From NCBI GenBank assembly GCA_031369365.1, contig JANMOP010000102.1, forward strand, positions 1 through 11,676: 11,676 nt of DNA, in the 5' to 3' direction. Both the position numbers and the translations under genes were made by a program. Below the pieces are notes generated by a model that was given only the letters and a program-made list of their open reading frames with translations, was not told the origin of the DNA and made no database searches. Shown one piece after another: positions 1 through 6,369 of the stretch (positions are counted from its first letter, which is position 1; every line of letters begins with the position of its first letter). The stretch comes from Methylotenera_A sp031369365. GTDB lineage: Bacteria > Pseudomonadota > Gammaproteobacteria > Burkholderiales > Methylophilaceae.

Positions 1-83
1 AAACGATGAGTTTTCATCATGCTTTTAATTGTAAAAAATCATTAAATATGGCGAATACCACGAAAAGTATGATTCTGCTTGGT

Positions 84-99
84 TGGCACGACATTTGCA
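84..99 (+). promoter_or_regulatory. sigma-54 (RpoN) promoter of the prepilin gene
   Basis: TGGCACG (84-90), four bases, then TTGCA (95-99) matches the sigma-54 consensus TGGCACG-N4-TTGCW at every fixed position. The invariant GG (85-86) and GC (97-98) are separated by the required 10 bases. Transcription would start near base 110 and give a leader of about 60 bases before the prepilin ATG at 169. RpoN with the PilS/PilR pair is known to drive pilA in Pseudomonas and relatives, so the position before a prepilin gene makes biological sense. The bases upstream (about 20-60) are AT-rich, as expected for activator or IHF contact, but I see no clear activator site. Confidence 0.85.
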
Positions 100-168
100 T
101 GAAAAACACCGAGTGTGCATTATTAAACCAAAAAACCACACAATTTAATCTGGCAAAGGATACCATAA

Positions 169-822
169 ATGAACAAGCAAACAGGTTTTACCCTCATCGA
201 GCTAGCCATCGTATTGGTGATTATTGGCTTGCTGCTAGGCGGCGTGCTACGGGGGCAAGAACTGATTAATAGTGCCAAAGCAAAAAATATCACGGCAGAT
301 CTTAAAAACGTGCAAATTTTTATTTATGGTTACCAAGATAAGTTTAGGGCAATTCCAGGGGATGATGCGAATGTAGCAACGCACATTAATGGCGGTACAC
401 CAGCAACTACACCAGCTGGAACGCTTAATAATGCCCAAATAAATGGCACATGGAACTCTGCAACTGCTACTGACGAATCATTTCTATTCTGGCAGCACGT
501 GCGGTTAGCAGGTTTTGCTACTGGCCCTACCGCAGTTGGTGACGCAGCCTATTTACCACGTAATGCGGAGAGTGGTCGTTTTGGTGTGCAAAGCTTAAAT
601 GCAGCTTTTGTAACGATTGTAGATGCTGCACCGATGACAGGCTCATATGTAACATGTACTGAAAACATTGCGGGTAGATTAGTTAAACAGATTGATGCGA
701 ATTTAGATGATGGCAATACAGCCACGGGCTCTTTAAGAGCTGTACTAGCGGCAGGCGGCGCATCAGTTGCTTCAGCTGCAATTATTGATGGAACGCCTTA
801 TATTGTTTGTATGGCTTTCTAA
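169..822 (+). CDS. Type IV prepilin-like protein (N-terminal cleavage/methylation domain)
   Basis: A 217-residue pilin-like protein. The leader MNKQTG ends in Gly6 and is followed by FTLIE, the classic prepilin peptidase site, with the conserved Glu at mature position 5 (residue 11). A hydrophobic helix follows to about residue 27. PilD-type peptidase would cut after Gly6 and N-methylate Phe7; the protein would then insert in the inner membrane and assemble into a pilus or pseudopilus. The globular part has a YRALPGDD-like stretch (FRAIPGDD, 59-66), a DDG-type acidic loop (DANLDDG, 176-182) and two cysteines (C163, C214) that could form a C-terminal disulfide. AAGGA (156-160) lies 8 bases before the ATG. 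The gene is alone between a sigma-54 promoter and a terminator, with no other pilus genes beside it. It could be a minor pilin, a secretion pseudopilin or a main pilin; the sequence does not decide this. Confidence 0.9.
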   Translation: MNKQTGFTLIELAIVLVIIGLLLGGVLRGQELINSAKAKNITADLKNVQIFIYGYQDKFRAIPGDDANVATHINGGTPATTPAGTLNNAQINGTWNSATATDESFLFWQHVRLAGFATGPTAVGDAAYLPRNAESGRFGVQSLNAAFVTIVDAAPMTGSYVTCTENIAGRLVKQIDANLDDGNTATGSLRAVLAAGGASVASAAIIDGTPYIVCMAF

Positions 823-839
823 AGCTTAAGTTTAAATAT

Positions 840-865
840 AAAAGCCCGTCTTGTGCGGGCTTTTT
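840..865 (+). terminator. Rho-independent terminator of the prepilin gene
   Basis: AAAAGCCCG (840-848) pairs perfectly with CGGGCTTTT (856-864) around the 7-base loop TCTTGTG. The 3' arm runs straight into a T tract (861-865, then TTTT at 867-870). It begins 17 bases after the stop codon and isolates the prepilin gene from the mla operon. Confidence 0.93.
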
Positions 866-881
866 GTTTTACTAAGCAAGC

Positions 882-956
882 GTAGCCTCGATGTAATGTA
901 ATGAAATCGAGGGCAACAACAAAACCTTGATTCCGCTTACGCTTCATCAGTGCTAC
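882..956. repeat. Pair of inverted intergenic repeat elements (GTAGCCCGGATG...-type)
   Basis: Two diverged copies of one short palindromic element face each other. Copy 1 (882-912, + strand) begins GTAGC; CCTCGAT (886-892) pairs with ATCGAGG (906-912). Copy 2 reads on the - strand from 956 to 925, begins GTAGC and contains GATGAAGCGTAAGCGGAATC. Both resemble, from memory, the common proteobacterial intergenic repeat of the form GTAGCCCGGATG-AAGCG-AAGCGGAATCCGGG. The spacing between copies is 12 bases. The arrangement is like a BIME (paired REP elements). It lies between the prepilin terminator and the mla promoter and has no coding potential. Confidence 0.65.
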
Positions 957-974
957 AACGGATAAGTTATGCGT

Positions 975-1002
975 TTGAATTAGTCAGGTTTTGAATTAGA
1001 AT
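975..1002 (+). promoter_or_regulatory. Candidate sigma-70 promoter of the mla operon
   Basis: TTGAAT (975-980) and TAGAAT (997-1002) are separated by 16 bases, a reasonable match to -35 and -10 boxes. A start near 1009 would leave a leader of about 20 bases before mlaF. The boxes overlap two exact copies of the 10-mer TTTGAATTAG (974-983 and 990-999), spaced 16 bases apart, which could be chance in AT-rich DNA or a regulator site. The call rests on sequence match and position only. Confidence 0.45.
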
Positions 1003-1027
1003 AACCGAAATTTAAAATGTACAACAA

Positions 1028-1846
1028 ATGACCCAAAATATCGTCGGACATAATATTGTAGAGATAGACAACCTCTCGTTTGGCTACAAAGGCCGCATGT
1101 TGCATCAAGGCATCAATATGGTGTTTCCGCGCGGCAAGGTGGTGGCTATTATGGGCGGCAGTGGTAGCGGTAAAACCACGCTGCTACGTTTAATTGGCGG
1201 GCAGATTAAGCCGAACAAAGGTGAGGTGCGGGTCGATGGTCAAGTAGTGCATCAACAAAGCCGCGAGGGTATTTATCAATTACGCCGCAAAATGGGTATG
1301 TTGTTTCAGCATGGTGCCATGTTTACCGATTTGTCTGTGTATGAAAATGTCGCCTTCCCCATGCGCGAGCATACTAAGCTTCCCGAGAGCATGATTCACG
1401 ATTTGGTGCTGATGAAATTGAACGCGGTAGGCCTGCGCGGCGCGCATAAGTTGATGCCAGGTGAACTTTCTGGCGGCATGTCGCGTCGTGTTGCACTGGC
1501 GCGTGCTATCGCTCTAGACCCCGATATTATTATGTATGACGAGCCTTTTGCAGGCCTAGACCCAATCTCTATGGGCGTAATTTGCGATTTAATTCGCACC
1601 TTAAATGATGCGCTCGGGGCGACCAGTATTATTGTGACGCACGATGTGGAAGAAACCTTTCGCTTTGCCGATTACATTTATTTTGTGGCTAATGGCGTAG
1701 TAGCAGCCGAAGGCACGCCAGACGATTTGCGAAAATCTACTTTGCCGTTTGTGCACCAATTTGTGTATGGCGAAAAAGATGGCCCAGTACCATTTCATTA
1801 CGCGGCGGGTGATTACAAACAAGATTTGCTGGAGTTTACAGCTTGA
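1028..1846 (+). CDS. mlaF: Mla phospholipid transport ATP-binding protein MlaF
   Basis: A 272-residue ABC ATPase, close to the roughly 270 residues of E. coli MlaF. Visible motifs are Walker A GGSGSGKTT (43-51), Q-loop Gln94, signature LSGGM (147-151), Walker B IIMYDEP (167-173) and the H-loop His205. The LSGGMSRRVALARA form of the signature is typical of the MlaF/Mkl group serving MCE systems. It would sit on the cytoplasmic face of the inner membrane, as a dimer bound to MlaE, and power lipid movement between the inner membrane and the periplasmic carrier MlaC. It is the first gene of a five-gene operon in the order F-E-D-C-B. No strong Shine-Dalgarno sequence precedes the ATG; the start fits the family N-terminus. 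Confidence 0.96.
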   Translation: MTQNIVGHNIVEIDNLSFGYKGRMLHQGINMVFPRGKVVAIMGGSGSGKTTLLRLIGGQIKPNKGEVRVDGQVVHQQSREGIYQLRRKMGMLFQHGAMFTDLSVYENVAFPMREHTKLPESMIHDLVLMKLNAVGLRGAHKLMPGELSGGMSRRVALARAIALDPDIIMYDEPFAGLDPISMGVICDLIRTLNDALGATSIIVTHDVEETFRFADYIYFVANGVVAAEGTPDDLRKSTLPFVHQFVYGEKDGPVPFHYAAGDYKQDLLEFTA

Positions 1847-1856
1847 AAAATAAATC

Positions 1857-2663
1857 ATGATCAAATCTAGCTTGCTAGTAAACTTAATACGCAGTTTGCG
1901 CAATATTGGTGGCCGCTTTACGGATCGTATTTGGCGGCTAGGTGCGGGTGCGCGGCTATTTTGGCTTACGCTGATTTCCTCTGGCGAAAGTTTTCGCAGG
2001 TTTCATCTCACCATTCGCGAAGTGTATTTTACAGGCGTAATGTCGCTGCTTATTATTATCGTTTCGGCCTTTTTTGTGGGCATGGTATTAGCCTTGCAAG
2101 GTTATAACACGCTGCAAAAATACGGTTCTTCTGAGGCAATTGGCGTACTAGTGGCGTTAGCGCTAGTGCGTGAGCTAGGTCCTGTAATCACCGCTTTATT
2201 ATTTGCAGGCAGGGCTGGCACAGCGATTACTGCAGAAATAGGCTTGATGAAAGCGACAGAACAATTATCAGCGATGGAAATGATGGCAGTGAACCCCATT
2301 GCTCGCGTGATTGCGCCACGCTTTTGGGCGGGTGTTATCGCTATGCCCATATTAGCAGCCTTGTTTTCAATGGTGGGTATTTTAGGTGGCTATTTAGTGG
2401 CGGTGCCTTTAATTGGCGTAGATGCAGGCGCCTTTTGGTCTCAGATGCAGGCCAATGTAGATTGGCGGCTTGATATTGTCAATGGCGTCATTAAAAGCGT
2501 GGTGTTTGGCGTGGCCTGCACCATGATTGCATTATTTGAAGGCTACGATGCGCCTCCCACAGCAGAGGGCGTAAGCCGCGCTACGACTAGAACTGTAGTC
2601 ACTTCATCGCTTGTGGTATTGGGTTTGGATTTTGTATTAACCTCATTTATGATTACTTTATAA
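1857..2663 (+). CDS. mlaE: Mla phospholipid transport permease MlaE
   Basis: A 268-residue integral inner-membrane protein of the MlaE/TTG-type permease family (E. coli MlaE is 260). It shows the family core ALVRELGPVITALLFAGRAG (102-121), followed by TAITAEIG and a coupling segment with EQLSAMEMMAVNP (135-147). Hydrophobic segments lie roughly at 60-82, 95-117, 157-188, 208-227 and 247-266. As a dimer it forms the membrane channel of the MlaFEDB complex. It starts 10 bases after the mlaF stop, so the two are translated from one message. Confidence 0.96.
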   Translation: MIKSSLLVNLIRSLRNIGGRFTDRIWRLGAGARLFWLTLISSGESFRRFHLTIREVYFTGVMSLLIIIVSAFFVGMVLALQGYNTLQKYGSSEAIGVLVALALVRELGPVITALLFAGRAGTAITAEIGLMKATEQLSAMEMMAVNPIARVIAPRFWAGVIAMPILAALFSMVGILGGYLVAVPLIGVDAGAFWSQMQANVDWRLDIVNGVIKSVVFGVACTMIALFEGYDAPPTAEGVSRATTRTVVTSSLVVLGLDFVLTSFMITL

Positions 2664-2681
2664 AGCATTCAGGAGTAAGCA

Positions 2682-3233
2682 ATGGAAAGAACAACGATAG
2701 ATTTATGGGTAGGGATTTTTGTGGCACTTGGCGTGGCAGCCTTGCTAGGCTTGGCAATGAAGGTGGGCAACCTTACAACCAGCAATATTGCAGAAACCTA
2801 TACAGTGACAGCAAACTTTGAAAACATTGGCGGTTTAAAGCCGCGCGCACCAGTTAAAAGTGCGGGTGTAGTGGTTGGGCGGGTTGCCGATATTCAGTTT
2901 GACCCTGCAACTTTCGAGGCAGTGGTCAGTCTCAACGTCGATAAACGTTATAGCTTCCCTAAAGATACTTTTGCAAATATTTATACCGCAGGCTTGCTGG
3001 GTGAGCAGTATGTTAGCTTGGAAGCAGGCGGCGATGAAACCAATTTAGCAAATGGTGATAAAATTGCACAAACGCAAGATGCCGTGGTGTTAGAGAAAAT
3101 GATTAGCCAATTTTTGTATAATAAAGCCTCTGAAACAGAAGAAAAAACGCCTGCGGCATCAAATCCAGCTAAATCAACCACAACAGATGGAGATGCGTTA
3201 GGCTCTAATGCGCTGGACGAGACTGTAGAATGA
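2682..3233 (+). CDS. mlaD: Mla system MCE-domain protein MlaD
   Basis: A 183-residue protein, the same length as E. coli MlaD. One N-terminal membrane anchor (about 8-27) precedes a single MCE domain (about 38-115) with the typical pieces TANFENIGGLKPRAPVKSAG (43-62) and YTAGLLGEQYVSLEAGG (101-117). A helical stretch (133-147) and a polar, low-complexity tail follow. MlaD forms a hexameric ring in the periplasm above MlaE and hands phospholipid to or from MlaC. AGGAG (2671-2675) sits 6 bases before the ATG, the best ribosome site of the operon. The stop codon overlaps an ATG in frame with mlaC (ATGA at 3230-3233), but the likely mlaC start is further downstream. Confidence 0.96.
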   Translation: MERTTIDLWVGIFVALGVAALLGLAMKVGNLTTSNIAETYTVTANFENIGGLKPRAPVKSAGVVVGRVADIQFDPATFEAVVSLNVDKRYSFPKDTFANIYTAGLLGEQYVSLEAGGDETNLANGDKIAQTQDAVVLEKMISQFLYNKASETEEKTPAASNPAKSTTTDGDALGSNALDETVE

Positions 3234-3271
3234 ATAAACTAAGCAATAATTTAGAAATAAGGATTCAAAAA

Positions 3272-3922
3272 ATGTTTAAACAAATTTTTATAGCACTGAG
3301 CTTGTTGTGCTTTAGTGTGACTGTATTTGCAATTGAAGGGCCAGATGAATTAGTAAAAAGAACGGCGGAAGATGTTTTAGCTACAGTGAAAGGTGATGCC
3401 GATATTCAAGCAGGTAATCAAGGGAAAATTTTTGCCTTGGCCGAAGAAAAAATCGTACCCAACTTTAATTTTGACAAAGTTTCGCGCATGGTGCTAGGCA
3501 AAAACTGGACAAAAGCGACGCCAGAGCAAAAAACGGCTTTTCAAGCAGAGTTTCGATCATTGCTAATACGCACTTATGCAACCGCGCTTTCTAAATATAG
3601 AAATCAAGTCATCGAATATAAGCCATTTCGTAAGGCGAGTGAGTCAAATGTGGCCTCTGTGAAAACACTTATTATACAGCCTGGTGGCCAGCCAATTGCT
3701 GTGGATTACACGCTTGAAAAGCAAGCAGATGCATGGAAAGTGTACGATATTGTGATTGAGGGTGTGAGCTTGGTCACCAATTATCGTGGCCAATTTTCAC
3801 AAGAAATCCGTACCAACGGTTTGGATAGTTTGATTAAAAAATTAGCCGATAAAAACAGGGCCGCAGAAGCCAAGGCGTCCAAATCTAAAGTCGCGCAAGA
3901 TAGCAGTGTTCACACAAATTAA
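3272..3922 (+). CDS. mlaC: Mla periplasmic phospholipid-binding protein MlaC
   Basis: A 216-residue exported protein (E. coli MlaC is 211). I chose the ATG at 3272 over the in-frame ATG at 3230 because AAGGA (3259-3263) lies 8 bases upstream and because this start gives a clean signal peptide: MFKQ, a hydrophobic core to about residue 18, and a cut after VFA (residue 20). The longer form would put 14 extra polar and charged residues before the signal. Family features are FNFDKVSRMVLGKNW (65-79) and WKVYDIVIEGVSLVTNYRGQ (155-174). MlaC shuttles phospholipid between the outer-membrane MlaA-porin complex and the inner-membrane MlaFEDB complex. No mlaA gene is visible here. The C-terminal tail after about residue 195 is Lys/Ala-rich and likely disordered. 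Confidence 0.94.
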   Translation: MFKQIFIALSLLCFSVTVFAIEGPDELVKRTAEDVLATVKGDADIQAGNQGKIFALAEEKIVPNFNFDKVSRMVLGKNWTKATPEQKTAFQAEFRSLLIRTYATALSKYRNQVIEYKPFRKASESNVASVKTLIIQPGGQPIAVDYTLEKQADAWKVYDIVIEGVSLVTNYRGQFSQEIRTNGLDSLIKKLADKNRAAEAKASKSKVAQDSSVHTN

Positions 3923-3931
3923 AACTAATTA

Positions 3932-4213
3932 ATGGCACAAATACTACAAATAGATAATCGTTGGGATATTAGTGGCGATGTGGTGATTGGTGTTGTGCCT
4001 GCGCTGCTAGAGGCGAGCAAAGCATTAAGTATTATTGATAATGCTACGGTTGATTTTGCCAATGTAACAGATATTGACACATCGACCATTAGCTTAATTT
4101 TAGAGTGGAAACGCCGCGCACAAAAAGAAAATCAACCATTAAAATTCGTGAATTTACCTGCAAATTTAACCACATTAACGCAATTATATGGTGTGGCTGA
4201 AATTATTAACTAA
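3932..4213 (+). CDS. mlaB: Mla STAS-domain protein MlaB
   Basis: A 93-residue STAS domain (E. coli MlaB is 97). The core is a beta strand TVDFANVTDIDTSTISLILE (39-58) in which DIDTST is the usual STAS loop carrying the conserved Asp and Ser/Thr. The end has PANLTTLTQLYGV (76-88), typical of the family. MlaB binds MlaF in the cytoplasm and is needed for stability and activity of the transporter. It starts 9 bases after mlaC with no clear Shine-Dalgarno sequence, so coupling to mlaC translation is likely. Last gene of the operon. Confidence 0.9.
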   Translation: MAQILQIDNRWDISGDVVIGVVPALLEASKALSIIDNATVDFANVTDIDTSTISLILEWKRRAQKENQPLKFVNLPANLTTLTQLYGVAEIIN

Positions 4214-4268
4214 ACGCATACTCATTGTTTTTTGTTTTTTGCTTTTGGCGTTTAAATTTTGTAATGTG

Positions 4269-4298
4269 ACCCCATCTCTTCGGTGGGGTTTTGTTTTT
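4269..4298 (+). terminator. Rho-independent terminator after mlaB
   Basis: ACCCCA (4269-4274) pairs with TGGGGT (4284-4289) around TCTCTTCGG, followed by a T-rich tail (4289-4298, one G). It ends the mla operon about 55 bases after mlaB. Only 21 bases then remain before the next start codon, too few for a full promoter. The ABC genes must therefore be transcribed either by read-through or from a promoter upstream of the hairpin (the T-rich stretch 4225-4265 has weak candidates only). Confidence 0.85.
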
Positions 4299-4319
4299 AT
4301 ATAGGGTGATAGAAATAAT

Positions 4320-5222
4320 ATGGCACCAGCCATTAAAATTGAACAAATTCACAAACACTTTGGTAGCTTAAAGGCGCTCAATGGCATTGATTTAACTATT
4401 CAGCAAGGTGAGTTTTTTGCGCTACTTGGCCCAAACGGTGCGGGCAAATCAACGCTGATTAATCTTATTGCGGGCTTACTTAAACCTACAAGCGGCAAAA
4501 TATCGGTGATGGGACATGACGTGGTCAATGATTATCAAGCCGCGCGCATGGCGCTAGGCGTGGTGCCACAAGAGCTGGTGTTTGATCCATTTTTTAATGT
4601 ACGCGAAATGCTGCGTTTTCAGGCGGGCTATTTTGGTCGTGGTCGCGAAAACGATGCATGGGTAGATGAGGTGATTGAAAGCTTAGACTTAACCGATAAA
4701 GCGCACACCAATATGCGTAAGCTTTCTGGCGGTATGAAACGCCGCGCTTTAATTGCACAAGCATTGGCGCATAAACCGCCTGTGATAGTGTTGGATGAGC
4801 CTACAGCTGGCGTGGATGTTGAGTTGCGGCAGGTATTATGGAGTTTTATTAAAAAGTTAAATACCGAAGGTCACACCATTATCCTCACTACGCATTACTT
4901 AGAAGAGGCAGAGGCTTTGTGCGAGCGCGTGGCAATGATGAAAGACGGCAAAATTGTGGCGCTGGATACTACGGCCAACTTATTAGCCAACCTTGCAGGT
5001 AAAAACTTGCGTTTAAAGTTAGGTAAGGCGACGCTGCCAGTGAGCTTGCTACCTTTATTAAAAAGTGGCGAAAGCAACGTTTTTACGCTGGCATTAACCG
5101 AGCTAAATCAAGTGGAATTTGTATTGGGCGAGCTGCGCAAAGCCAATGTAACCATAGAAGATATGCAGCTATTTGAAGCCGATTTAGAAGATGTATTTAT
5201 GTCATTAGTAGGCAAAAAATGA
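4320..5222 (+). CDS. yadG: ABC-2 type exporter, ATP-binding subunit (YadG-like)
   Basis: A 300-residue ABC ATPase of the CcmA/drug-export type (E. coli YadG is 308). Motifs are Walker A GPNGAGKST (37-45), Q-loop Gln84 in VVPQEL, signature LSGGM (135-139), Walker B VIVLDEP (155-161), D-loop AGVD (163-166) and H-loop His192. About 80 residues after the ATPase core end in the ABC-2 family pattern DMQLFEADLEDVFMSLVG. The stop codon overlaps the start of the permease gene (ATGA), showing translational coupling. The substrate cannot be read from sequence; NodI/NodJ-like and drug/lipid exporters share this layout. A pair of this kind sits between mlaB and the bolA-like gene in other betaproteobacteria as I remember them, which suggests but does not prove a role in the envelope. 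The gene symbol is by similarity. Confidence 0.85.
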   Translation: MAPAIKIEQIHKHFGSLKALNGIDLTIQQGEFFALLGPNGAGKSTLINLIAGLLKPTSGKISVMGHDVVNDYQAARMALGVVPQELVFDPFFNVREMLRFQAGYFGRGRENDAWVDEVIESLDLTDKAHTNMRKLSGGMKRRALIAQALAHKPPVIVLDEPTAGVDVELRQVLWSFIKKLNTEGHTIILTTHYLEEAEALCERVAMMKDGKIVALDTTANLLANLAGKNLRLKLGKATLPVSLLPLLKSGESNVFTLALTELNQVEFVLGELRKANVTIEDMQLFEADLEDVFMSLVGKK

Positions 5223-6019
5223 ATCAATTTAATCGGCCTGCAAGGCTCATAGATATTGGCTCGTGGCGTGGCACATATACATTATTTAAAAAAGAAATTT
5301 TACGTTTTTGGCGCGTGGCTTTTCAAACTGTAGCATCGCCCGTGCTTACGGCTTTGCTGTATTTGCTGATATTTTCACATGTGCTAGCAGGCCGCGTGCA
5401 AGTGTATGACGGCGTGGCCTATACACAATTTCTAATTCCTGGCTTGATTATGATGTCGCTGTTGCAAAACGCTTTTGCCAATAGCTCGTCTAGCCTTGTG
5501 CAATCTAAGGTGATGGGTAACATCATTTTTGTGTTGCTAACACCGCTTACCTATTTACAGTTTTTTATGGCGTTTTTAGCGGCGGCTATCGTGCGGGGAT
5601 TAATGGTGGGCTTGGCGATTTATTTTGTCGCCATTTGGTTTGTAGATTTGCCGATTCAGCATCCCTTATGGATATTAGCATTCGCAATTTTAGGCAGCGC
5701 GCTACTTGGCACATTCGGCATTATTGCTGGTATCTGGGCCGATAAATTCGATCAAATGGCAGCGTTTCAAAACTTTGTGATTATGCCGCTCACGTTTTTA
5801 TCTGGCGTGTTTTATTCCATTCATTCGCTGCCGCCGTTTTGGCAAAAGGTGTCGCACTTCAATCCATTTTTCTACATGATTGATGGTTTTAGATATGGTT
5901 TTTTTGGTCAAGGCGACATTTCACCGTGGATTAGCCTCACTGTAGTTGCCGCATTTTTATTGGCGTTAGCATGGTTGGCGCTAAAAATGTTAAAATCGGG
6001 TTATAAACTGCGGGGCTAG
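5219..6019 (+). CDS. yadH: ABC-2 type exporter, permease subunit (YadH-like)
   Basis: A 266-residue membrane protein of the ABC-2 permease family (E. coli YadH is 256). The N-terminus has an amphipathic stretch LFKKEILRFWR (22-32), then about six membrane segments (roughly 38-57, 71-88, 104-124, 127-144, 150-173, 183-200 and 238-257 are hydrophobic). The hallmark is SGVFYSIHSLPPFWQKVSHF (195-214), followed by NPFFYMIDGFRYGFFG (215-230), the conserved ABC-2 signature region. It pairs with the ATPase encoded directly upstream, whose last four bases it overlaps. The transported substrate is unknown. A perfect dyad covers the end of the gene including its stop codon (6000-6027). Confidence 0.87.
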   Translation: MNQFNRPARLIDIGSWRGTYTLFKKEILRFWRVAFQTVASPVLTALLYLLIFSHVLAGRVQVYDGVAYTQFLIPGLIMMSLLQNAFANSSSSLVQSKVMGNIIFVLLTPLTYLQFFMAFLAAAIVRGLMVGLAIYFVAIWFVDLPIQHPLWILAFAILGSALLGTFGIIAGIWADKFDQMAAFQNFVIMPLTFLSGVFYSIHSLPPFWQKVSHFNPFFYMIDGFRYGFFGQGDISPWISLTVVAAFLLALAWLALKMLKSGYKLRG

Positions 6020-6027
6020 TTTATAAC
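6000..6027. repeat. Perfect 10-base inverted repeat across the permease stop codon
   Basis: GTTATAAACT (6000-6009) and AGTTTATAAC (6018-6027) are exact reverse complements around the loop GCGGGGCT. The TAG stop of the permease gene (6017-6019) lies at the loop/3'-arm junction. The 3' arm is followed by GAATAAAGAG rather than a T tract, so it is not a standard terminator. It may be an mRNA structure that separates the exporter from ibaG translation, an RNA processing site, or a protein-binding dyad. Confidence 0.7.
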
Positions 6028-6058
6028 GAATAAAGAGTAAAATTATGTGGGTAGTGAG

Positions 6059-6304
6059 ATGTTAAGCGCAGAACAATTAAAAAGTTATATCACAGCAGGT
6101 TTGGCTTGCGATTTTATAGAAGTGCGTGGCGATGACGGCACGCATTTTGACGCGGTGATTGTCAGCCCCGCGTTTGAAGGCAAGCGCATGGTGGCGCAGC
6201 ATCAGCTGGTTTATGCCGCCCTTGGCGACCGTATGCGTGCTGAGATTCACGCGTTGGGCATGAAAACTTATACGCCTACACAATGGGCAGAGCGCGAACA
6301 ATAA
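6059..6304 (+). CDS. ibaG: BolA family iron-sulfur protein IbaG
   Basis: An 81-residue BolA/IbaG protein. The core VRGDDGTHFDAVIVSPAFEG (22-41) and HQLVYAALGDRMRAEIHALG (48-67) end in MKTYTPTQW. His64 is the invariant BolA histidine, and His29 in the GDDGTHF loop marks the histidine-type loop; both are metal-ligand candidates in BolA-glutaredoxin [2Fe-2S] complexes. In E. coli, ibaG also lies between the mla genes and murA. Start choice: MLSAEQL fits the family N-terminus, so I use ATG 6059. However, the only decent Shine-Dalgarno sequence, AAAGAG (6032-6037), is better placed for an in-frame GTG at 6047 (adding MGSE) or an out-of-frame ATG at 6045. The family is certain; the exact start is not. 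Confidence 0.88.
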   Translation: MLSAEQLKSYITAGLACDFIEVRGDDGTHFDAVIVSPAFEGKRMVAQHQLVYAALGDRMRAEIHALGMKTYTPTQWAEREQ

Positions 6305-6309
6305 ATTTT

Positions 6310-6342
6310 GTAGGGTGGGTTAGGCGTAGGCCGTAACACACC
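6310..6342. repeat. Short palindromic intergenic repeat (GTAGGGTGGGTTAGGCG type)
   Basis: The element starts GTAGGGTGGGTTAGGCG and ends CCGTAACACACC. GGTGGGTTA (6314-6322) is complementary to TAACACACC (6334-6342) with one mismatch, and GGC/GCC inside extend the stem, giving a hairpin. From memory it resembles a small repeat scattered between genes in many proteobacteria and cyanobacteria. It fills about half of the 65-base gap between ibaG and grxD, ends 14 bases before the grxD Shine-Dalgarno sequence, and has no T tract after it. Confidence 0.6.
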
Positions 6343-6369
6343 AAAATAGTTAATAAAAGGGAACACCAA

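Noticed and set aside
6..269. An 87-codon + strand frame overlapping the start of the prepilin gene
   Set aside because: It runs through the sigma-54 promoter and into the prepilin gene in another frame, and its product has no recognisable features.
3230..3271. Longer mlaC starting at the ATG that overlaps the mlaD stop
   Set aside because: It would add 14 polar and charged residues before the signal peptide; ATG 3272 has AAGGA at good spacing and a clean signal sequence.
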